DNA of 64,000 bases from Halorubrum trapanicum (GTDB lineage Archaea > Halobacteriota > Halobacteria > Halobacteriales > Haloferacaceae): contig NZ_JAGGKE010000007.1 in assembly GCF_017873555.1 (NCBI RefSeq), forward strand, positions 97,363 to 161,362. Reading direction: 5' to 3'. Under the pieces are notes generated by a model. That model ran no database searches. It was given only the letters and a program-made list of their open reading frames with translations, and was not told the origin of the DNA. Within the stretch, counting starts at the first letter, position 1, and each line of letters begins with the position of its first letter. The position numbers and the translations under genes were made by a program. This document shows positions 1-8,091 of this stretch, one piece after another.

Positions 1-528
1 GGTCTCGACGGCCGCCAGCGCCGGGAGCGTCGCGGTCGTGAGCAGCGCCTGCCGCGTCCGGAGCCTGACGAGGGCGTGGCGCAGCGCGGCGTCGCGGTCG
101 GCCTTCGGCAGCGCGAGCAGGCGCGTCGAGACCACCAGCCGGGAGCCGCGGTAGCCGTCCGTGACGGCGACGTTCGCCGCGTCGGCCCGGACCGCGGTGA
201 TCTCGGGGGCGTCGACGCCCACCTCGGCCGCGAGCGCCTCGACGCGGTCGGCGACGAAGTCGGCCCGGCGGTCGTCGAGGTCGGCGTCCGGGAGCCGCGA
301 GATCCGCCTATCGACGAGAACCGGACCGAGGAGCGCGGAGCCGGCGGGACCGACGACGATGGCCGCGAGCAGTCCGCCGGGCGCGCCGAGCGGGAGCACG
401 CCCAGTCCGCCGGGACCGAGCAGCGCGGCGGCCGGGACCAGCGGGACCGCCGCCAGCACCGCCGGGACCGCGAGGAGCGCGAAGGCGCCGAGCGCGCGTC
501 GCCCCCGTCCGTCGACCGAGTCTGTCAT
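1..528 (-). CDS. M48-like (HtpX-type) membrane peptidase homologue, 3' end outside window
   Basis: The reading frame starts at ATG 528 on the minus strand and stays open to the window edge, giving 176 residues. Residues 10-70 form two hydrophobic segments. They are followed by a region like the HtpX/M48 family: a spacer rich in D/E, then VDAPEITAVRADAANVAVTD, the usual substrate-cleft strand. At the place where M48 enzymes have HExxH the frame reads HALVRLRTR, so the catalytic Glu and the second His are missing. I infer an inactive or diverged M48 paralogue. The C-terminal part is not visible, so family membership rests on the N-terminal half only. Confidence 0.6.
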   Translation of the reverse strand, partial: MTDSVDGRGRRALGAFALLAVPAVLAAVPLVPAAALLGPGGLGVLPLGAPGGLLAAIVVGPAGSALLGPVLVDRRISRLPDADLDDRRADFVADRVEALAAEVGVDAPEITAVRADAANVAVTDGYRGSRLVVSTRLLALPKADRDAALRHALVRLRTRQALLTTATLPALAAVET

Positions 529-679
529 ACGGCCGAGTGTGAGCCACGGCGCGTAAAGCTCTGACGGACCCGCGGGTGGGTCGGCGGCGCGGTCCCGGAG
601 GCGGTTCCGACGCGCGTCGGGACGAGCACGACCGCGCCTTTCGGAGGTTTTAACCGGATTCCACCACCAGTTTCGCGTA

Positions 680-1204
680 ATGGCTTTTGAGGATCTACTG
701 AACGACCCCGTCATCCAGAAGTACCTCCACGAGCTGGTGGGACCGACGGGGATGCCGGTCGCGGCCGCGCCGCCCGACGGCGAGGTCACCGACGAGGAGC
801 TGGCCGAGGAGCTGGGACTGGAGCTCAACGACGTGCGGCGCGCGCTGTTCATCCTGTACGAGAACGACCTGGCGACGTACCGCCGCGTCCGCGACGAGGA
901 CTCCGGGTGGCTCACGTACCTGTGGACATTCCACTACGACAACATCCCGGAGAACCTCCAAGAGGAGATGTACCGGCTGCTCGACGCCCTCGAAGAGCGC
1001 GAGGAGTACGAGCGCACCCACGAGTTCTACCTCTGTGAGGTGTGTTCGATCCGCTTCGAGTTCGGCGAGGCGATGGACTTCGGCTTCGAGTGCCCCGAGT
1101 GCGGCTCGCCGCTGGATGCGATGGACAACGACCGGCTCCGCGACGCGATGGACCAGCGCATCGAGCGGCTCCGCGACGAGCTCAACGTGGACGTGACCGG
1201 CTGA
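680..1204 (+). CDS. tfe: Transcription initiation factor TFE (TFIIE alpha homologue)
   Basis: This 174-residue protein matches archaeal TFE in length and layout. Residues 1-85 are an extended winged helix (VTDEELAEELGLELNDVRRA, then LFILYENDLATYRR). A helical linker follows (about 90-115), then a zinc ribbon with CEVC and CPEC pairs at about 119-142. TFE stabilises promoter opening by RNA polymerase with TBP and TFB. A TTTTAA box about 25 bases upstream probably drives it. The stop codon overlaps the start of the next gene by one base, so the two genes are probably co-transcribed. Confidence 0.95.
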   Translation: MAFEDLLNDPVIQKYLHELVGPTGMPVAAAPPDGEVTDEELAEELGLELNDVRRALFILYENDLATYRRVRDEDSGWLTYLWTFHYDNIPENLQEEMYRLLDALEEREEYERTHEFYLCEVCSIRFEFGEAMDFGFECPECGSPLDAMDNDRLRDAMDQRIERLRDELNVDVTG

Positions 1205-1902
1205 TGGTCGTCCTCGCAACCAAGTGCTACGTCGAGGGGGACGCCCGCGACCGCGCGCTCGACGGCATGAACTCGCTCGTCGCCAACGACGTCGGCGAGC
1301 TCGACGTGGACTGGCAGGTCGGCGTCCGCGACGACGGGTTCGTCCAGATCGACGTGACGGGCGAGGACGCCCCGGTCGCGCGCAACGTCCTCGCGGAGAC
1401 GTGGGGCGAGATCGTCGCCCACGACGGCGGACTGGAGTCCGGAGAGGAGTACGTCGGCACCCTCGAGTCGTGGGACGACGTGGGGTTCACCCTCGACGCC
1501 GGCGTCGACGTGTTCGTCCCGGCCGACGAGCTCGGGCTCGGCGTCGGCTCGCCGCAGCAGGTCGTCGAGCGGTTCGGACTCGTTCAGCACCTCCCGATGC
1601 GGTTCGTCTACGGGGGCGACCCGGACGGCGACGACGAGCCGGAACCGTCCCGGCTCGCCGACGCCGAGCGCGACCGTCTGTACGACTGGCAGCGCGGCGA
1701 CGGGCGCGTGAACGTCAACTCCGCGACCCGCGGCGAGACGCGCGCGACGGTGAACCGCGCGGGCCACGCGCAGGACATCGTCACCGTCGAGCGGCTGGGA
1801 CTCCTCGAACAGAGCATCGTCTGCGCGGAGGGGACCGACCCGCCGGGGCTGCTCGCGGCCATCGGCTCGTACCTCCCGGCCGAGATGCGCTGTGTCGTCT
1901 GA
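1204..1902 (+). CDS. DUF2110 family protein
   Basis: This 232-residue protein starts at the ATG overlapping the tfe stop codon. It matches the archaeal DUF2110 family, which I know as a regular downstream neighbour of tfe in haloarchaea. The N-terminal part alternates strands and helices (MVVLATKCYVEGDARDRALD). The middle (about 75-110) looks like an S1/OB-type barrel (EYVGTLESWDDVGFTLDAGV). The C-terminal part resembles a small ACT-like or KH-like fold ending in PAEMRCVV. The context suggests a transcription- or RNA-linked role, but the molecular function is unknown. Confidence 0.8.
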   Translation: MVVLATKCYVEGDARDRALDGMNSLVANDVGELDVDWQVGVRDDGFVQIDVTGEDAPVARNVLAETWGEIVAHDGGLESGEEYVGTLESWDDVGFTLDAGVDVFVPADELGLGVGSPQQVVERFGLVQHLPMRFVYGGDPDGDDEPEPSRLADAERDRLYDWQRGDGRVNVNSATRGETRATVNRAGHAQDIVTVERLGLLEQSIVCAEGTDPPGLLAAIGSYLPAEMRCVV

Positions 1903-1916
1903 GGTGAGTTGAACAG

Positions 1917-2696
1917 GTGAACCGACGCTTCGCGCTCGCGGTGGCAGCGATCGCCCTCCTCGCGGTCAGCGCCGGCTGTCTCGGCTACGCGACCGGCGGC
2001 GGCGAGGTGACGAACGAGACGCTCGACGCCGAGCCGCCCCGCGAGTACGACTTCGACACGGACCGGGACGCCGCGTTCGACCTCTCGACCGACGCGACGT
2101 ACACCGTCGTGTACGCGGTCGGCGACCGGGAGGAGCTGCGGCTGTACGAGCAGACGCCGTACGCGGGCGACGAGCCGATGGAGTTCGAGGCGCTCCGGTA
2201 CCGGTACCCCGACGGCGAGGTGATCACCGGGAGCGAGTTCCGCGCTCGCGGCGGCGAGATAGAGCGGACGACCGACGAGACGTGGATCCGCTTCGCGGAC
2301 GACATGGCCGGCGGCAGGCTCGCGTTCTCCGGCGACGGGTCGCCGCGCCGGTTCACCATGCGCGCCTACGTCGAGGGGTCGTACGCCGTGACGCTCCCGC
2401 CGGAGTTCAGCACGGAGTTCCCGATCGTCGGCCACGTGTCGCCGCGCGACCACTCGGTCGAGACGGTCGGCGACCGCGACCGGATCGTCTGGGACGAGGT
2501 GACGACCGAATCGATCGTCGTCCAGTCGTACCGCGAGGGGGACCTGCTGGTGTTCGGCGTCATCCTCGTCATCGGGGCGATCGCCGCGGTCGCCGGGACG
2601 GTCTACTTCCGGCGACAGCTGGAGGCGCTCCGCCAGCGCAGACGCGACCTCGGGTTGGGCGTCTACGACGACGAGGACGACGACGGCTGGCTCTGA
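1917..2696 (+). CDS. DUF5803-type membrane-anchored lipoprotein
   Basis: The GTG start at 1917 is preceded at 8 bases by GAGGTGA, a good Shine-Dalgarno sequence. The 259-residue product begins with a hydrophobic signal segment ending in a lipobox (SAGC, Cys22). An extracellular beta-rich domain follows, then a transmembrane helix near residues 203-225 (LLVFGVILVIGAIAAVAG) and an acidic cytoplasmic tail (DDEDDDGWL). I recognise it as a haloarchaeal DUF5803-like protein of unknown function. It lies 14 bases after the DUF2110 gene and may be in the tfe operon. Confidence 0.75.
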   Translation: MNRRFALAVAAIALLAVSAGCLGYATGGGEVTNETLDAEPPREYDFDTDRDAAFDLSTDATYTVVYAVGDREELRLYEQTPYAGDEPMEFEALRYRYPDGEVITGSEFRARGGEIERTTDETWIRFADDMAGGRLAFSGDGSPRRFTMRAYVEGSYAVTLPPEFSTEFPIVGHVSPRDHSVETVGDRDRIVWDEVTTESIVVQSYREGDLLVFGVILVIGAIAAVAGTVYFRRQLEALRQRRRDLGLGVYDDEDDDGWL

Positions 2697-2771
2697 CGGA
2701 CGCGGTCGCACCGAGTTCCTCGCGTCGCCCGCGCCGCGGTCCTTTTCTACCGCGCGCCGCTTGCGTTCGAT

Positions 2772-3494
2772 ATGAACGCCGCCGTCGTCACCGTCGGGGA
2801 CGAGCTCCTCGTCGGGGACACCGAGAACACGAACGCCACCTGGCTCTGCGACCGCCTCGACGCCCGGGGCGTCGAGGTCCGGCGGGTGACCGTCGTGCCG
2901 GACGAGGTCGCCGAGATCGCGCGGGTCGTCAACGAGTACCGCGCCGAGTACGACGCGGTGATCGTCACCGGCGGTCTCGGGCCGACGCACGACGACGTGA
3001 CGATGGAGGGCGTCGCGGCCGCGTTCGGACGCGACCTCGTCGAGAACGCCGAGGCGGCCGCGTGGCTCGCCGAGCGGGGGTACAGCGGGAGCGACCTCGC
3101 GGCGGAGACCACGCACCTCCCCGCCGACTGCCGGCCGCTGCCGAACGAGGCGGGGGTCGCGCCCGGCGCCGTCGTCGACTCCGTCTACGTCCTGCCCGGG
3201 GTTCCGGGCGAGATGAAAGCGATGTTCGAGGCGGTCGAAGGCGAGTTCGCGGGGACGCGGACCCACGTGCGCACCGTCGACGTCGACGAGCCGGAGAGCG
3301 AACTGCTCGACCGTGTCGCGTCGCTGCGGGAGCGGTTCGACGTGCGGGTCGGATCGTATCCGGGGAGGGTGGTGACGGTGAAGATCACCGCCGAGAGCGA
3401 GGCGGAGACCGAGCGCGCGGCGGCGTGGGTCCGCGAGCACGCGGACGCGGTCGAAGAAACGGACGGAGACTCGGTCGGGGACGAGGCGGCCTGA
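2772..3494 (+). CDS. CinA N-terminal / molybdopterin-binding (MoCF) domain protein
   Basis: The 240-residue protein begins MNAAVVTVGDELLVGDTENT, the hallmark of the MoaB/MoeA-like domain of CinA. It also has the VIVTGGLGPTHDDVTMEG loop that binds the substrate phosphate in this family. The C-terminal PncC-type nicotinamide-nucleotide amidase domain of full CinA (about 400 residues) is absent, as in many archaeal homologues. The family hydrolyses dinucleotide pyrophosphates such as ADP-ribose in some members. That activity is plausible here but not proven by sequence. Confidence 0.88.
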   Translation: MNAAVVTVGDELLVGDTENTNATWLCDRLDARGVEVRRVTVVPDEVAEIARVVNEYRAEYDAVIVTGGLGPTHDDVTMEGVAAAFGRDLVENAEAAAWLAERGYSGSDLAAETTHLPADCRPLPNEAGVAPGAVVDSVYVLPGVPGEMKAMFEAVEGEFAGTRTHVRTVDVDEPESELLDRVASLRERFDVRVGSYPGRVVTVKITAESEAETERAAAWVREHADAVEETDGDSVGDEAA

Positions 3495-3516
3495 GCGTCG
3501 CGTCGCGACGGCTCGG

Positions 3517-3630
3517 TCAGCGGTACAGGTACGCGACCCACACGACGACGAGGGCGAGGCTCGCGAGCAGGACCGCGCCCGCGGTCGCGCTGATCGGCAG
3601 CGGCTCCGTCACGGCGGCTTCGAGGATCAT
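3517..3630 (-). CDS. Single-span membrane microprotein (37 aa)
   Basis: This short frame runs from ATG 3630 to TGA 3517 between two larger genes. The product begins MILEAAVTEPLPISATAG and then has one transmembrane helix of about 19 residues (AVLLASLALVVVWVAYLYR) ending in Arg. The composition is typical of small haloarchaeal membrane proteins and unlike random shadow frames. No catalytic residues are visible, so it may be a regulator or subunit of a membrane protein. The function is unknown. Confidence 0.5.
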   Translation of the reverse strand: MILEAAVTEPLPISATAGAVLLASLALVVVWVAYLYR

Positions 3631-3731
3631 ATCTCGGGGTTGTTCTGGGGGCGTCTTAAGCGTTGATTCTCGAACGGCGCGCCTCGACCGGACGCGGCTC
3701 CCTTAAGGGGCCGGCGCGGTGAACGTCCGGC

Positions 3732-4883
3732 ATGCACGTGGGGATCGCGGTGAACCCGGTCGCCGGCATGGGCGGCCGCGTCGGCCTGAAGGGGACCGAC
3801 GGGAAGGTGGCCGAGGCGATAGAGCGCGGCGCGGAGCCGCGAGCCCCGGAGCGAGCGAAACGAACCCTCGACCGACTGGCCGCGGTCGCCCCCGACACGA
3901 GCGTCTCCGTCGCAGCCGACCCGATGGGGGAGTCGATCGTCCGCGAGGCGGGCTTCGACCCGGTCCGCGTCGTCGACCCGTTCGGGGGGGAGGCGCCGGA
4001 GCAGACGGCGACCCCGGAGCCGACGGAGACGACCGCGGCGCACACCGCCGCGGTCGTGCGGGCGTTCGCGGGGATCGACGACGGCGACGGCAGCGAGGCC
4101 TCGGGCGAGACCGCCGCCGACCCCGTCGACCTCGTCTTGTTCGTCGGCGGCGACGGCACCGCCGCGGACGTCGCGGAGGCCTTGGAGGGGACCGACGTGC
4201 CGATGCTCGGCGTCCCCGCCGGCGTGAAGGTGTACTCGTCGGTGTTCGCGGTGTCGCCGGAGGACGCCGCCGAGGTCGCGGCGTCGTTCTCGCGGACCGA
4301 GCGCCGCGAGGTGATGGACATCGACGAGGACGCCTACCGCGAGGGCGAGGTCAACCCGGAGCTTCGGGGGGTCGCGCACGTTCCCGTCGCCGACGACCTC
4401 CAGTCGTCGAAACAGACCGCGAGCGGGACCGTCGAGTCGCTGGCCGAGGGCGTCGCGGCCGACATCCGCGAGCGCGACGGCGAGGGAGTCACCTTCGTCC
4501 TCGGCCCGGGGTCGACCGTGGGCGCGATCAAGGACGAACTCGGCTTCGAGCCGTCGGCGATCGGGGTCGATGTCTGGCGGGACGGCGAGGTGCTCGTCCG
4601 CGACGCGACGGAGGCGCAGATCCTCGACGCGCTCGGCGAGGAGAACGTGATCGTCGTCTCGCCCATCGGCGGGCAGGGGTTCGTCTTCGGCCGCGGCAAC
4701 CCACAGATCTCGCCGGCCGTGATCCGGCGCTGTGACCTCCGAATCGTTGCCTCGCGCGCCAAGCTCGACGACGTGCGCGCGCTCCGCGTCGACACCGACG
4801 ACCCCGACCTCGACGACGAACTCGCGGGCTGGGTCCGCGTTCGGGTCGGGAAGTTCGAGACGCGGATGATGAAGATCGTCTGA
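3732..4883 (+). CDS. ATP-NAD kinase family protein (COG3199-like)
   Basis: This 383-residue protein carries the diagnostic nucleotide-binding motif of the NAD kinase/diacylglycerol kinase superfamily, VLFVGGDGTAADV, at about residues 137-149. The N-terminus (GIAVNPVAGMGGRVGLKGTD) is the conserved Asn-Pro-x-Ala-Gly start of the archaeal COG3199 subgroup. The C-terminal third has the GGQGFVFGRGNPQISPAVI segment found in that subgroup. It probably phosphorylates NAD or a related small molecule using ATP or polyphosphate. Substrate choice cannot be read from the sequence. Confidence 0.85.
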   Translation: MHVGIAVNPVAGMGGRVGLKGTDGKVAEAIERGAEPRAPERAKRTLDRLAAVAPDTSVSVAADPMGESIVREAGFDPVRVVDPFGGEAPEQTATPEPTETTAAHTAAVVRAFAGIDDGDGSEASGETAADPVDLVLFVGGDGTAADVAEALEGTDVPMLGVPAGVKVYSSVFAVSPEDAAEVAASFSRTERREVMDIDEDAYREGEVNPELRGVAHVPVADDLQSSKQTASGTVESLAEGVAADIRERDGEGVTFVLGPGSTVGAIKDELGFEPSAIGVDVWRDGEVLVRDATEAQILDALGEENVIVVSPIGGQGFVFGRGNPQISPAVIRRCDLRIVASRAKLDDVRALRVDTDDPDLDDELAGWVRVRVGKFETRMMKIV

Positions 4884-4972
4884 GGCGGGGCGTATCGTCT
4901 CCCGTCGCGACTGCGTCGGGTGATACGGTATTTAAATGGACACGAGCGGGTTCAACACTTATAAACTGAACT

Positions 4973-5169
4973 GCGGTGGCGTCGCCGGCGGCAGAGCCGC
5001 CGGCTGCAAGAGGCGCGTCGCGCCTCCCTGCGCGCCTCCGAGTGGCCGCCGAAGGCGGCCGCGAGGAGCACGCGCGAGGGAGTCAGTCGCCGGAGCGAAG
5101 CGAAGGCGACTACGAGGCTGGGGAGGCGTGAGGTGCGGTTGCTGTGCGGGGCGGCTGGGGCTTTGGAGG
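4973..5169 (+). repeat. Dispersed structured repeat, copy A (long internal stem deleted)
   Basis: First of six copies of one non-coding family. It opens with GCGGTGGCG, carries variable hairpins, then the invariant block GAGGCTGGGGAGGCGTGAGG (about 5113-5132), and ends with CTGGGGCTTTGGAGG. The long stem present in copies B-E between CAAAGGGGCAG and CTGGGGCTTTGG is missing, so this is an internally deleted form. The first hairpin region carries an extra palindrome (GCCGGCGGCagaGCCGCCGGC). TTATAAA at 4959-4965 precedes the element, and a second AT-rich box (TTTAAAT) lies at 4931. I see no gene inside 4884-5263. Confidence 0.85.
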
Positions 5170-5263
5170 CGTTCGCCGCCGAGACGCAGTCAACGATTTA
5201 TAAACAGTTCCCCTCGACAGCGCCGACAGACAGGCCTTTGTCGCTCGCAGCGCCGGGAGTCGT

Positions 5264-5830
5264 ATGGGACGCGAGAAGGAGCGGATGCTCGCCGGCGAGG
5301 CGTACGACCCGAGCGATCCGGAACTCAGACGCGAGCGAGAGCGCGCTCGGGACCGCTGCCGGCGGTACAACGAAACCGCCCAGACGGAGACCGACCGCCG
5401 CGACCGACTCCTCCGCGAGCTGTTCGGCGAGGTCCGCGGCGACGCGACGGTGCTGCCGCCGTTCCACTGTGACTACGGGTACAACATCGGCGTCGGCGAC
5501 GGCTTCTTCGCGAACTTCGGCTGCGTCTTCCTCGACGCCGGGCCGATCGCGTTCGGCGAGAACTGTATGCTCGGGCCGGGCGTCCACGTCTACACCCCGA
5601 CGCACCCGCTCGACCCCGAGGAGCGCGCGACCGGCCGCGAGTTCGGCGACCCCGTCACGGTCGGCGACGACGTCTGGATCGGCGGGCAGGCGGTGCTCAC
5701 GCCCGGAACCTCGGTCGGCGACGGCGCGGTCGTCGCGGCCGGCGCCGTCGTGGTCGACGACGTGCCGGCGCGGACGGTGGTCGGCGGCAACCCGGCCGAG
5801 GTGATCCGAGAGATCGAGGACGGCGAGTGA
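5264..5830 (+). CDS. Maltose/galactoside O-acetyltransferase-like hexapeptide protein
   Basis: The 188-residue protein has the N-terminal Mac domain of sugar acetyltransferases (EKERMLAGEAYDPSDPELRR). A left-handed beta-helix of hexapeptide repeats follows, including the catalytic-loop segment GVHVYTPTHPLDPEERATG with its active-site His, and the acetyl-CoA segment PVTVGDDVWIGGQAVLTPG. It should transfer an acetyl group from acetyl-CoA to a sugar or similar acceptor in the cytoplasm. The true acceptor is unknown. The gene lies just after repeat copy A and converges on the PRPP synthetase gene. Confidence 0.9.
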   Translation: MGREKERMLAGEAYDPSDPELRRERERARDRCRRYNETAQTETDRRDRLLRELFGEVRGDATVLPPFHCDYGYNIGVGDGFFANFGCVFLDAGPIAFGENCMLGPGVHVYTPTHPLDPEERATGREFGDPVTVGDDVWIGGQAVLTPGTSVGDGAVVAAGAVVVDDVPARTVVGGNPAEVIREIEDGE

Positions 5831-5833
5831 CCT

Positions 5834-6694
5834 TTACAACGAGTCGAGCGCGTCGGCCACGGCGGGCGCAACGCTGACGACGCTACACCCGCGCTCGACG
5901 GTGTCGCTGCCGACGATCCGGTCGACGCCCGCGGCGCGGAGCTTCGTCACCGCGTTGGCCGCGAGGACGGGGTGGACGCAGGCCGTCAGCACCCGCGCGG
6001 CGCCGCGGTCGGTGAGGACGGCGACCGACTCGCTCATCGTCGACCCGGTCGCGATGATGTCGTCGACGACGACCACGTCCCGGTCGGCCACGGGGGCGTC
6101 GGAGGGCGACACCGCGACGGCGCCCGTCTCGCGGTCGCGGTGCTTCTCGAAGTAGTCCGTCTCGCCGGCGCCGTAGGCGTCGCGGACGGTGGCGGCCACG
6201 TCGATGGCGCCCTCGTCGGGCGCGAGGAAGAGCGGGTCGTCGAGGTCCGCAGGGAGGGGGTCCGCGAGCGCGCCCGCGGCGTCGACCGCCTCGGCGGGGA
6301 CGTCGAAGAAGTCGGCGACGGTCGCCTCGTGGGGGTTGACGAGGAGGACGCGGTCGGTCCCGGTCGAGATCGCCCGCGCCATCGCGCGGGCGGAGACCGG
6401 CTCGCCGTCGCCGAACGAGTCGTCTTGGCGCGCGTAGCCCATGTACGGGATCACGGTCGTCACGGCCGTCGCGCCGGCCTCGCGGACGGCGTCTTGGAGC
6501 TGGAGCAGTTCCACCCACGCCTCGTCGGAGTCGGTCGCGGCGACGATCACGGCCTCGTCGGCGTCGAAGTCGGGCACCGCGGCGAGCCCCTCCCCGTCCG
6601 GGAACCGGTCGTATGTCGGGGTCGCGAGCGCCCGGTCCGTCGCCTCGGCGAGCGCGGCCGCGAGCTGCTGCGAGCTGGACCCGGGTACGATCAT
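5834..6694 (-). CDS. prs: Ribose-phosphate diphosphokinase (PRPP synthetase)
   Basis: The 286-residue protein contains the PRPP-binding loop VVVVDDIIATGSTMSES near residues 206-222. It also has the PYMGYARQDDSF ATP/ribose-5-phosphate segment and the VNPHEATVADFF helix typical of archaeal Prs. It makes PRPP from ribose 5-phosphate and ATP for nucleotide, histidine and tryptophan synthesis. I chose ATG 6694 (MIVPGSSSQQLAAALA) because it gives the usual family length. The open frame continues further upstream without conserved sequence. Confidence 0.95.
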   Translation of the reverse strand: MIVPGSSSQQLAAALAEATDRALATPTYDRFPDGEGLAAVPDFDADEAVIVAATDSDEAWVELLQLQDAVREAGATAVTTVIPYMGYARQDDSFGDGEPVSARAMARAISTGTDRVLLVNPHEATVADFFDVPAEAVDAAGALADPLPADLDDPLFLAPDEGAIDVAATVRDAYGAGETDYFEKHRDRETGAVAVSPSDAPVADRDVVVVDDIIATGSTMSESVAVLTDRGAARVLTACVHPVLAANAVTKLRAAGVDRIVGSDTVERGCSVVSVAPAVADALDSL

Positions 6695-6884
6695 GGGCGA
6701 CCGTTCCGCGGACACCGGTAAACCAGTTTCCTTACCGCGCGGCCCACTCCCGCGCTCGCGACGGCTCACCCCCGCGCTCGGGACGGCCCACCGGCGTCGC
6801 CGCGCCGCCGCGCGCCACGCGAGCGCGACCCACACCGATCCCACAGGGGCGGATATTTACGGGCGCGGCGGGTACGAACGGCCA

Positions 6885-7541
6885 ATGACCGACACCGAAG
6901 CCGGCGCACGCGTCGGACTCCCCTGTCCGTCGTGCTCGCCGTCCGAGCCGACCGTCCACGAGGTCCTCAGCCCGGGCGGGCAGGCCACCGTGCGCTGTAC
7001 CGAGTGCGACCACACCCACAAGACCGAGATCCCCGAGGAGGAGACCGTCGCCGTGACGATCGTCGTCTCGCAGGACGGCGACTCGTTCACGACGACGATG
7101 GACGTGCCGGCCGACGGCGACGTCGCGGCGGGCGAGGAGTTCGTCGTCGACACCGACGAGGCGCTGATGCAGGTGCGGATCACCGACATCGAACTCGGGC
7201 CGGAGAACCGCGTCGAGGAGGCCGACATCACCGACGCGGAGACGCTGTGGACCCGCGCGGTCGACAACGTCGCGGTCCCCGTCACGCTCCACCCGAAGGA
7301 CGGCGAGGCGGACCAGACGCGCTCGCTGCGGGTGAACGTTCCCGGTGACTACGAGTTCACCGTCGACGAGACGGTCGAGTTCGGCGAGGAGGAGTTCACC
7401 GTCGAGGGGCTTCAGATCCGCGAGGACGCGCCCGAGTACCGCCACGAGAAGCTCGATCACCCCGGCGACCTCGCCTACGCGAAGGACCTCAAGCGGGTGT
7501 ACGCCCGCGACGAGACGCTGACCGCGTGGTCGGCCTGGTAG
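6885..7541 (+). CDS. HVO_0476-type zinc finger protein
   Basis: The 218-residue protein starts with a zinc ribbon (CPSC at about 14-17, CTEC at about 38-41). A beta-rich domain follows with the phrases EEFVVDTDEALMQVRIT and DITDAETLWTRAVDNV, which I recognise from the haloarchaeal family named after HVO_0476. The ATG at 6885 lies about 30 bases after a TATTTA box (6852-6857), consistent with a near-leaderless transcript. The biochemical role is unknown. Conservation across haloarchaea suggests a housekeeping function. Confidence 0.8.
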   Translation: MTDTEAGARVGLPCPSCSPSEPTVHEVLSPGGQATVRCTECDHTHKTEIPEEETVAVTIVVSQDGDSFTTTMDVPADGDVAAGEEFVVDTDEALMQVRITDIELGPENRVEEADITDAETLWTRAVDNVAVPVTLHPKDGEADQTRSLRVNVPGDYEFTVDETVEFGEEEFTVEGLQIREDAPEYRHEKLDHPGDLAYAKDLKRVYARDETLTAWSAW

Positions 7542-7597
7542 GCGCGGCGCGCTCGCCTCACCCCGGCCGGCGAAAGCTCGTACCAACATAAACAATT

Positions 7598-7901
7598 ATG
7601 AAGGATACGCTCATTGGTCGAGTCGTGCCGCCCGTAGTACACGACTGACGCACGCTCGACGGCGGGGACGACGGCCGGTCCCGGCGGTCCGAGCACGCGC
7701 GAGGCGACCGAGACCGAACCGACGACCGACCGACCGACGTCGTCCCCGGAGTCCGACGAGGACGACGACGACGCGACCGACGACCTGCCGACCGCCGCCG
7801 AGGCGGTCGCGCAGGCGGCGGCGACGTTCGACCCGTCGGACACCCGGCAGATTGCGAACGGCACCGACCGCTGGAACGCGTACGCCGGCTCGTCGCACTG
7901 A
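7598..7901 (+). pseudogene. Possible frameshifted small acidic protein
   Basis: ATG 7598 opens a 16-residue frame (MKDTLIGRVVPPVVHD) that stops at TGA. Another frame runs on from about 7645 to TGA 7901 with protein-like content: STREATETEPTTDRPTS, then SDEDDDDATDDLPTAAEAVA and DTRQIANGTDRWNAYAGSSH. The second frame has no start codon of its own after its upstream TAG. A one-base change near 7645 would join the two into about 95 residues with a typical haloarchaeal acidic linker. This could be a decayed gene or a sequencing error. I do not recognise the family. Confidence 0.35.
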
Positions 7902-7952
7902 CGACGCGGCCGGATCCTTTTATTCGACGGCGCGACTACCGACGAGCGGCCG

Positions 7953-8024
7953 ATGACGAACCACCGCTCCGAGCCGGACTCGGCACCCGGCGACGACGAG
8001 CCCTATGAGTACCGAGGCCGGTAA
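7953..8024 (+). CDS. Candidate 23-residue microprotein
   Basis: The frame ATG 7953 to TAA 8024 encodes MTNHRSEPDSAPGDDEPYEY plus three residues. It follows a TTTTATT box at 7917-7923 by about 30 bases, the spacing expected for a leaderless haloarchaeal transcript. The composition is acidic and hydrophilic with no membrane segment. Nothing else occupies the stretch between the previous frame and the zinc-ribbon gene at 8092. It may be only the leader region of that gene. Confidence 0.3.
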   Translation: MTNHRSEPDSAPGDDEPYEYRGR

Positions 8025-8091
8025 CGCACCGGTGGCGGCCCGACCGCCGACGGGACCAACCGTTTTCACGCCGCCGCGCGAGCGGAGGCTC

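Noticed and set aside
1608..3440. A 610-codon minus-strand frame
   Set aside because: It crosses several well-supported plus-strand genes (DUF2110, lipoprotein, CinA-type) and has no family-like motif.
4936..5472. A frame across repeat copy A
   Set aside because: The Arg/Ala/Gly-rich translation follows the palindromic repeat sequence and runs into another gene in the wrong frame.
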